A DNA stretch of 5,653 nt from Bacteroidales bacterium. GTDB taxonomy: Bacteria > Bacteroidota > Bacteroidia > Bacteroidales > WCHB1-69. The stretch lies in contig JAEERB010000150.1 of NCBI GenBank assembly GCA_016285615.1, positions 1-5,653 of the forward strand, in the 5' to 3' direction. How positions within the stretch are numbered: the stretch's first letter is position 1; each line of letters begins with the position of its first letter. Shown here piece after piece: positions 1-4,787 of the stretch. The translations under genes were made by a program, and so were the position numbers. Under the pieces are notes generated by a model. The model searched no databases. It saw nothing but the letters and a program-made list of their open reading frames with translations, and was not told the origin of the DNA.

Positions 1-323
1 CAGCGTTCCGTAAACTGGAAAGCATCACCTTTGATGACCGTCACGTTTTGGTAGTTGAGCTGGCCTGCCATCTTGCTGATGAAGTTAGCGCATCCTTGGT
101 GGCTGTCCACCGACGTCACATGGATGGCTTGGCGTGATGCAAATTCCAGGGTGATGTTGCCCGTGCCTGCAAACAGGTCAAGGACAGTTACTTTATCGAA
201 AAAAAAGTAGTTGTTGAGGATATTGAACAGGCTCTCTTTGCCCAAGTCGGTGGTTGGCCTGACGGGCAGATTGGCGGGCGCCGTAATCTTCTTGCCTCTA
301 TTTAAGCCGCTGATAATTCTCAT
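1..323 (-). CDS. rsmD: 16S rRNA (guanine966-N2)-methyltransferase RsmD, N-terminal part (runs off left edge)
   Basis: RsmD transfers a methyl group from S-adenosylmethionine to N2 of G966 (E. coli numbering) of 16S rRNA during small-subunit assembly, in the cytoplasm. The first 107 residues are visible. They start MRIISG, followed by the family hallmark RPTTDLGKESLFNIL at residues 22-36 (other RsmD proteins have RPTTDxxxExLFNxL). The SAM-binding motif I is VLDLFAGTGNITLEF at 47-61, and the acidic end of strand beta 2 is SVDS at 71-74. The catalytic NPPY/DPPF-type motif would lie beyond the window, so this is about half of a family usually near 180-200 residues. The ATG at 323 overlaps the TGA of the upstream DUF3822 gene as ATGA, so the two are probably translationally coupled. 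A run of eight T on the coding strand (phenylalanine codons, residues 40-42) keeps the frame. Family assignment is firm; the methylated position is inferred from the family. Confidence 0.93.
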   Translation of the reverse strand, partial: MRIISGLNRGKKITAPANLPVRPTTDLGKESLFNILNNYFFFDKVTVLDLFAGTGNITLEFASRQAIHVTSVDSHQGCANFISKMAGQLNYQNVTVIKGDAFQFTER

Positions 324-871
324 GTCAGTTTCAATAAAGTGACATCTGTGTATTCGCTAAGCAATTCGGCCAACGACTCGCTGCCGTTGTGCAAATATAC
401 GACGCAGTTATCGGGATCCAAACCGTATTGCTTGATGATATTAAGTGCGTGATACAGAATGTCGTAGTCGGATGTGATAGCTATGTCATTGACCAACAGA
501 AGTCGGTTGTCCTTTTCCAAGAAGAAATGTATGCATTCGTCTTGTATCGACAGACAGAGGCAGTTGGCTGCCTTGTCGGCGATAGCCCGATGCAGGATGT
601 TGTACAGAAAAGTGGTGATGTGCTGGTAATGGCGGGGTTCAAGCTGCGTAAGGCAGTCATTCTCAGTCTTGTCCAAATAAGAAATCGAAATGTAATCCTC
701 TATTTCATCTTGTAGGATATGTCCCGCTTTGCTGACATCATATTGCAACCGCAGGTAATCCTCAACATGTCCGAGGTCGAATAACGATTTCGGAACCAGA
801 ATAGGGGATGACTTGGTGACAATAATCTGACTTTCGCCTTTATTGGAAAGGATAAAGAACGGAGACCCCAT
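320..871 (-). CDS. DUF3822 family protein, short form, probable actin-like (PilM-like) fold
   Basis: This 183-residue protein has no demonstrated function. It resembles the DUF3822 family of Bacteroidota, whose Bacteroides member I recall as having an actin-like ATPase fold similar to pilus protein PilM (memory, not checked). It has no signal peptide or membrane segment, so it is probably cytoplasmic. ILVPKSLF at residues 24-31 matches the family's conserved strand-then-VPxxLF segment. The remainder is an alternating helix/strand pattern, with a CLCLSIQDECIHFFL strand pair at about 104-118. I expect about 250-270 residues in this family, so 70-80 N-terminal residues seem to be missing. The frame is open upstream only to a TAA at 914-916 and contains no other ATG, GTG or TTG, so the start at 871 is the only plausible one. 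It lies 10 bases after the pseudopilin-like gene and overlaps rsmD by 4 bases. It is either a naturally short member or an N-terminally eroded one. Confidence 0.75.
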   Translation of the reverse strand: MGSPFFILSNKGESQIIVTKSSPILVPKSLFDLGHVEDYLRLQYDVSKAGHILQDEIEDYISISYLDKTENDCLTQLEPRHYQHITTFLYNILHRAIADKAANCLCLSIQDECIHFFLEKDNRLLLVNDIAITSDYDILYHALNIIKQYGLDPDNCVVYLHNGSESLAELLSEYTDVTLLKLT

Positions 872-881
872 TGCCGTACGA

Positions 882-1562
882 TTATTCCCAGCTGCCAGTA
901 GTGCTGGCTTCGGTTAACGAACCCATCCAAATGTCGGGGTACTGGCTCTTGTATTGGGATTCCTCAGCCAAACCGCCGTAGAGGATTCTATTGATACCTC
1001 TGCTGAATACATTGTCGCTTGTGTTGATGCTCTTGTCCATATTGGCTAAAATGTCTTCAATGGGCACATCAATACGATATACGGGGATGGTGTAGGTCTT
1101 GCTGGCGATAGAGTCCGTTTGGATGGTGAAGGTTTTCTTCTGTCCGTTTTCGTCGGTAGCAAACGGAATATATTGGAAATCTGTAAGGTTGGCTTTGGGC
1201 TCAATCTCGTAGATTCTATCTTTCACAGGAATAGAAACGGTCTCTTTCTTCAGCAAACCGGCTTTGAAAGCGTCAGCTTCGGTCATGCCTTCGGGTACTT
1301 CACCAATGTTCTTCACAACATTGATATGACCGTTTTCTACAAATCTAACCAAGGAATCAATGTCTGCGCAATAGGTTTTGTTTTCGTTTTTGTAAACCGT
1401 CTGGATGGCTCTAATGGCAATCAGTCGCTCGGTGATAACACTTTGACGAGCTTCATAAACCATTTTGAACTTTTCAGGACGTAAAATACTTCTTGTGACC
1501 AAAATGGCAAGAAATACAACGGCAACTACTAATACAATACGAAAGATAGTCTTGGTCTTCAT
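882..1562 (-). CDS. Single-pass membrane protein, pseudopilin-like, function unknown
   Basis: I do not recognise a named function for this 226-residue protein. Residues 2-8 are basic (KTKTIFR), residues 9-27 form one hydrophobic segment (IVLVVAVVFLAILVTRSIL), and the rest is soluble. This fits an inner-membrane anchor with a periplasmic C-terminal domain. After the anchor, a long charged helix (about 30-57, including VITERLIAIRAIQTVYKNE) leads into Y64 and the segment DIDSLVRFVENG at 67-78. That layout, hydrophobic helix, amphipathic helix, then a tyrosine and a loop, resembles type IV pilins and type II secretion pseudopilins, but there is no GFxxxE prepilin peptidase site. The protein ends GSWE. 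From memory, similar proteins ending in a WE motif sit upstream of DUF3822 and rsmD in Bacteroides. The gene ends 10 bases before the DUF3822 gene and is the first gene of the operon. It has an A-rich leader without a Shine-Dalgarno sequence. Gene reality is strong; the pseudopilin analogy is inference. Confidence 0.8.
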   Translation of the reverse strand: MKTKTIFRIVLVVAVVFLAILVTRSILRPEKFKMVYEARQSVITERLIAIRAIQTVYKNENKTYCADIDSLVRFVENGHINVVKNIGEVPEGMTEADAFKAGLLKKETVSIPVKDRIYEIEPKANLTDFQYIPFATDENGQKKTFTIQTDSIASKTYTIPVYRIDVPIEDILANMDKSINTSDNVFSRGINRILYGGLAEESQYKSQYPDIWMGSLTEASTTGSWE

Positions 1563-1636
1563 ACGATAGATTTTTTATTTGATGTTTATGTTATTCAATA
1601 GATTAGTGAATTCTCTACTTTGCAGAAAAATTCGAG

Positions 1637-1644
1637 CAAAATTA
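1637..1644 (-). promoter_or_regulatory. Putative Bacteroidota -7 box for the pseudopilin-like/DUF3822/rsmD operon
   Basis: Read on the minus strand this is TAATTTTG, matching the TAnnTTTG consensus of the Bacteroidota primary sigma factor. No clear TTTG-type -33 element lies at the expected distance upstream. A start near 1630 would leave a leader of roughly 65-70 bases, AT-rich and without a Shine-Dalgarno sequence. The box adjoins the U tract of the preceding gene's terminator and shares base 1644 with it, which is where a new transcript would be expected to begin. In AT-rich DNA such an octamer can occur by chance. Confidence 0.4.
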
Positions 1645-1703
1645 AAAAAAAATATGATAGGAATAGCTGTTGGTGCTAAAAATTTCCGTTGCCGCTATTC
1701 CTA
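1644..1703 (-). terminator. Probable intrinsic terminator of the folK-deoxynucleoside kinase gene
   Basis: A perfect 10-base inverted repeat pairs 1694-1703 with 1658-1667 (minus-strand arms TAGGAATAGC and GCTATTCCTA) around a 26-base loop. In the minus-strand transcript the stem is followed after five bases by nine consecutive U (1652 down to 1644). The first arm begins with the TAG stop codon (1703-1701), so the hairpin contains the end of the coding sequence. The long loop and mixed AT/GC stem suggest moderate strength. It separates this gene from the operon that follows on the same strand. Confidence 0.6.
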
Positions 1704-2795
1704 GAAGGTAATTCTGTTGATTCCGTTTTTGTATGTTTTTGATAATAAGCTTTTTAGTGTAATATAGTCAGCTTCGTTGTGAACAAAATCCAAATTGTGG
1801 GCTTCTACTATCAGCACGGGGATGGTAGTGTAGCGGTTGAGGTAGGTCATGTAGCTGTCCTGAATGCTGCCAAGGTAGTCGGCGGTGATTTCCTGTTCAA
1901 AGTCGCGCCCTCGTTTGGCAATGTTCTGTAGCAGACGGTCGGTGTTGTTGTAAAGGTAGAGGATAATGTCGGGGCGAGGCAGATAGGTGGAGATGATGTC
2001 ATACACCTTGGTGTAGAGATTGTACTCATCACTTTGTAAGTTGTTCTTTGCAAAGATGATACATTTGTCGATGAAATAGTCGGCCACTACCGAGTTGGTG
2101 AAAAGGTCGCGTTGCGATAGCAGCGTCTTCAACTGCTGATAGCGGTCGGTGAGGAAGGTCATCTCAACGGGAAAGGCGTAGTGAACGGGGTCTTTGTAGA
2201 ATTTGGGCAGGAAGTTGTTGTCCACAAAGCGTTCCAAGATCAGCTCGGAGTTGAAGTCGCGGGCAAATCGTTCGGCCAAAGAGGTTTTGCCGGCACCAAT
2301 ACATCCTTCAACAACTATGTAATTGTAATTCATCATAAAAGAGGTGTCTGTTTTGGGTTGGGTGTCACCTTCGGGTACGTGTGCGTTGATTTCTCGAAGC
2401 AGTGGGTGGAAAAAAGTGCGTTCCGCAATCTTGGGATGCGGAAGTGTCAGCCGCTCGTCGTCTACAGTGAGGTCGTTGTAGTAGAGGATGTCCAGATCAA
2501 TGGTGCGGTCGGTGTAAGATTTTGTGTCATAGACGCTTGCTCTCTTCTCTGTGCGTCCCAGTTCGCGTTCTATAGCTTGCAGCTTGTCGAGCAATTGATG
2601 CGGTGGCAGCATCGTTTCCACGCGAATCACTTGGTTCAGGAAGGCATACGAGTCGAACCCCCAGGAAGGTGTCTCTATCACAGCGGAAGCGGCGCTGATA
2701 GGACCGATGTCGCGCATAATGAGGTCGCGGGCACGGCTCAAATAACCGTACCTGTCGCCTAAGTTGCTGCCAAGTGAGATAATAATGCCGTCCAT
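1701..2795 (-). CDS. folK: Bifunctional 6-hydroxymethyl-7,8-dihydropterin pyrophosphokinase / deoxynucleoside kinase
   Basis: This 364-residue cytoplasmic protein joins two enzymes. Residues 1-150 are HPPK (FolK), which moves pyrophosphate from ATP to 6-hydroxymethyl-7,8-dihydropterin in folate synthesis. Visible motifs are SLGSNLGDR at 7-15, PSWGF at 43-47, the signature DRTIDLDILYY at 96-106 with metal-binding aspartates D100 and D102, and LPHPKIAER at 118-126. Residues 156-364 are a deoxynucleoside kinase of the deoxyadenosine/deoxyguanosine type. It has the P-loop GCIGAGKT at 164-171, probable catalytic base E188, the substrate region FPVEMTFLTDRYQQLK at 208-223, D239 at the DRS-like position (VADYFIDK), and lid KRGRDFEQ at 294-301. 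It would phosphorylate deoxynucleosides for dNTP salvage; purine preference is inferred. Each half has the length of the free enzyme, and almost no linker joins them. The ATG at 2795 directly precedes the first beta strand. It is transcribed away from mutA and ends in a hairpin. Confidence 0.93.
   Translation of the reverse strand: MDGIIISLGSNLGDRYGYLSRARDLIMRDIGPISAASAVIETPSWGFDSYAFLNQVIRVETMLPPHQLLDKLQAIERELGRTEKRASVYDTKSYTDRTIDLDILYYNDLTVDDERLTLPHPKIAERTFFHPLLREINAHVPEGDTQPKTDTSFMMNYNYIVVEGCIGAGKTSLAERFARDFNSELILERFVDNNFLPKFYKDPVHYAFPVEMTFLTDRYQQLKTLLSQRDLFTNSVVADYFIDKCIIFAKNNLQSDEYNLYTKVYDIISTYLPRPDIILYLYNNTDRLLQNIAKRGRDFEQEITADYLGSIQDSYMTYLNRYTTIPVLIVEAHNLDFVHNEADYITLKSLLSKTYKNGINRITF
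2331..2336 (-). other. Internal in-frame ATG-ATG at the FolK/kinase junction
   Basis: Codons 154 and 155 of the fused gene are both ATG, followed by NYNYIVVEG and the kinase P-loop. Free deoxynucleoside kinases of this type commonly begin with a methionine directly before this first beta strand, so this looks like the ancestral kinase start kept inside the fusion. Internal initiation would give a free kinase of about 210 residues. No Shine-Dalgarno sequence is visible upstream, which is uninformative in this lineage. Whether it is used cannot be told from sequence. Confidence 0.4.
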
Positions 2796-2814
2796 AACGG
2801 GTGTTTTTGCTCTG

Positions 2815-2822
2815 CAAATTTA
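2815..2822 (-). promoter_or_regulatory. Putative -7 box of the folK-deoxynucleoside kinase gene
   Basis: The minus strand reads TAAATTTG, a full match to TAnnTTTG. It lies 20 bases upstream of the ATG at 2795, so a start about 7 bases after the box would leave a leader of only 10-15 bases. No convincing -33 TTTG is seen upstream. It is back to back with the mutA box, 31 bases away. Confidence 0.5.
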
Positions 2823-2853
2823 AGAAAAATAAGAGGTGAATGAAAAAAAGAGT

Positions 2854-2861
2854 TAACTTTG
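2854..2861 (+). promoter_or_regulatory. Putative -7 box of mutA
   Basis: TAACTTTG matches the Bacteroidota -7 consensus TAnnTTTG exactly. It ends 33 bases before the ATG at 2895, giving an AT-rich leader of about 25-30 bases. No TTTG element is seen 19-21 bases upstream, so the -33 site is weak or degenerate. The octamer TGCAAATT overlaps the end of this box (2860-2867) and also occurs at 2813-2820, over the folK box. Confidence 0.55.
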
Positions 2862-2894
2862 CAAATTCTTTTGATCATATAAATATTGGATGTA

Positions 2895-4751
2895 ATGAAA
2901 GACGAAAAATTGTTCAGCGAATTTCCGCCCGTATCCACTGAAGAATGGGAAAGTGTTATCCAACGAGACCTAAAAGGTGCTGATTATGAGCGCAAACTGG
3001 TCTGGAAGACCGATGAGGGCTTCCGTGTAGCTCCCTATTATCGTGCTGAAAATTTGAAAGATATTGATTATTTGGAATCACTACCTGGAGAATTCCCCTA
3101 TACGCGCGGTGGTCAAGTTAACGCCAATGATTGGGATATTGTTCAAGAAATTTCTGAAGAGGAGCTGACCAAGGCCAATCGTATCGCTGTGGAATCTGTT
3201 GCTAAAGGCGCCACTTCGGTGACATTGTCGGTGAAGAAGGTCAGCACCTTGGCCGATATGGAAACGCTGTTGCACGGCCTCGACCTGAACAAAGTGGGTG
3301 TGCAGTTTCATCACGCTATTGCATATATTCCTGTAGTTAAGTTGTTTAAGGAATATGTGGAAAAGAATAATTTCGATAAAAATAAAATTCATGGCTGCAT
3401 CCATTTTGATGCCGTTGTCTATTTCTTGAAAAAGACCAAATTCTATCATTCGCAAGAGGAAGATATGGGCGAAGTGCTGGAACTGCTCAAGCTGACCGCA
3501 GATATGCCCGGTTTTGCTGTTGTGAATGTGAATGCGCTGGCACTGCATAATGCGGGTGCTACGCTGGTGCAAGAGATGGGCTACGGATTGGCAATCGCCA
3601 ACGAATACTTAGCTTTTGCTACCGACCATGGCTATACCGTTGACGATGTAGCTGGAAAAATCTGGCTTACCTTGTCGGTGGGAGGATACTATTTCATGGA
3701 AATCGCCAAACTGCGCGCCATCCGTCTGCTGTGGTCCACGATGGTTGAACAGTACAAGCCTAAATCACAGAAGGCCTGCCTGTTGCATGTTAACACGGTG
3801 GCGTCCACTTGGAATAAGACCATCTACGACCCCTACGTGAATATGCTTCGCTCGACGACCGAGGGCATGTCGGCCGCTATTGGCGGTGCCGATTCCATCG
3901 CTTTGAAGCCGTTTGATGTCGCCTACAAAGAGTCGGACGATTTTTCTCGTCGTATTAGTCGTAATGTGCAAGTCCTGCTCAAAGAGGAGTCCTATTTCAA
4001 TAAGGTGGTTGACCCTGCCGCAGGTTCGTATTATGTTGAGAATCTGACTAATTCACTGGCCGAATATGCTTGGACTTTGTTCCAGGATGTAGAGAAGGCG
4101 GGTGGTGTCATTGCTCAAATTGCCGATGGCACGGTGAAGGCCGAAATAGAAAAGAGTTGCCAGAAACGCGACATGGACATCGCTACACGTCGCTTTGTGC
4201 TGCTGGGTACGAACCAGTATCCCAATACGCAGGAGAAGATGGCCGACAAGGTGGAGCGTAATTGCCAATGCGATGCGCCCGGTTTGAAGGCCTATCGTGG
4301 AGCCGCCGCCTTCGAGGAGATTCGTTTGGCAACGGAGCGTTTCGCTGAAAAATCAGGACATCGTCCCAAGGTTTATCTGCTCAAAATGGGTAACCTGGCT
4401 ATGTTGCAGGCTCGTGCAGGCTTCGCCACCAACTTCTTCGGTTGCGCTGGCTATGAGATTGTGGATGCGCCTATCGCCGCTACGGTGGAAAACGGCGTAA
4501 AAGCTGCGCTGGCCGCCCAACCCGATATGATTGTGGTTTGTAGTTCCGATGAGGAATATGCCACGCTGGGCGTAGAGGCCGCCAAATTGGTGAAAGCGCA
4601 AAAGCCCGACTGCTTCTTCATCGTAGCCGGCAACCCCGTAGATTCTTTGGAAGCTCTGCAACAAGCTGGTACCGATGACTTTATCCACGTCAAGACCAAC
4701 CTGTTGGAGTGCTTGAAGAAGTACAATAAACTGCTGAAAATCGAAAACTAA
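2895..4751 (+). CDS. mutA: Methylmalonyl-CoA mutase small (beta) subunit
   Basis: The 618-residue product is the non-catalytic subunit of heterodimeric adenosylcobalamin-dependent methylmalonyl-CoA mutase, which interconverts succinyl-CoA and (R)-methylmalonyl-CoA in propionate metabolism. The start KDEKLFSEFPPVSTEEWE and the segment KLVWKTDEGFRVAPYYR are typical of this subunit. The TIM-barrel region includes GGADSIALKPFD from 330 and DPAAGSYYVENLT from 373. Residues 489-618 form a flavodoxin-like, B12-binding-type domain. By hand alignment the cobalamin motif DxHxxG is replaced by A502, L504 and R507, so no histidine can ligate cobalt, as expected for the small subunit. Length fits the family (about 610-640). 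I chose the ATG at 2895; an in-frame TTG at 2886 would add three residues but has nothing in its favour. mutB, normally adjacent, is absent. The downstream gene begins 34 bases later with no terminator between, so co-transcription is likely. Confidence 0.93.
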   Translation: MKDEKLFSEFPPVSTEEWESVIQRDLKGADYERKLVWKTDEGFRVAPYYRAENLKDIDYLESLPGEFPYTRGGQVNANDWDIVQEISEEELTKANRIAVESVAKGATSVTLSVKKVSTLADMETLLHGLDLNKVGVQFHHAIAYIPVVKLFKEYVEKNNFDKNKIHGCIHFDAVVYFLKKTKFYHSQEEDMGEVLELLKLTADMPGFAVVNVNALALHNAGATLVQEMGYGLAIANEYLAFATDHGYTVDDVAGKIWLTLSVGGYYFMEIAKLRAIRLLWSTMVEQYKPKSQKACLLHVNTVASTWNKTIYDPYVNMLRSTTEGMSAAIGGADSIALKPFDVAYKESDDFSRRISRNVQVLLKEESYFNKVVDPAAGSYYVENLTNSLAEYAWTLFQDVEKAGGVIAQIADGTVKAEIEKSCQKRDMDIATRRFVLLGTNQYPNTQEKMADKVERNCQCDAPGLKAYRGAAAFEEIRLATERFAEKSGHRPKVYLLKMGNLAMLQARAGFATNFFGCAGYEIVDAPIAATVENGVKAALAAQPDMIVVCSSDEEYATLGVEAAKLVKAQKPDCFFIVAGNPVDSLEALQQAGTDDFIHVKTNLLECLKKYNKLLKIEN

Positions 4752-4752
4752 T

Positions 4753-4787
4753 CTAACAACTAACAACTAATATCTAACATCTACAAT
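4753..4787 (+). repeat. Five degenerate heptads (consensus CTAACAA) filling the mutA-downstream gene spacer
   Basis: From 4753 the spacer divides into CTAACAA, CTAACAA, CTAATAT, CTAACAT and CTACAAT, the last running into the AT of the next ATG. A partial CTAAT (4748-4752) precedes them and holds the mutA stop codon. Because seven is not a multiple of three, TAA triplets at 4749, 4754, 4761, 4768 and 4775 cover all three forward frames. No hairpin or Shine-Dalgarno sequence is visible. It may be a slippage product, a translational insulator or an unstructured A-rich leader. Confidence 0.6.

Noticed and set aside
204..211. Run of eight A (eight T in rsmD) as a phase-variation tract
   Set aside because: The frame is intact, the tract encodes phenylalanines between the conserved motifs, and a housekeeping methyltransferase is an unlikely phase-variable gene.
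1614..1622. A plus-strand CTACTTTG resembling a -7 box
   Set aside because: It matches only 6 of 8 consensus positions and would drive transcription antisense to the folK-kinase gene, with no plus-strand gene downstream.
2181..2762. A 193-codon open frame on the plus strand, antisense to the folK-kinase gene
   Set aside because: It lies entirely opposite a gene with intact motifs in both domains, and its translation has no recognisable domain.
2886..2894. TTG at 2886 as the mutA start
   Set aside because: An ATG three codons later gives the expected N-terminus, and the TTG has no supporting ribosome binding site.
3081..3572. A 163-codon open frame on the minus strand inside mutA
   Set aside because: It is antisense to conserved mutase sequence, has no recognisable motif and no nearby promoter.
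4353..4766. A 137-codon open frame on the minus strand over the 3' end of mutA
   Set aside because: It mirrors the B12-type domain coding region and shows no family resemblance.
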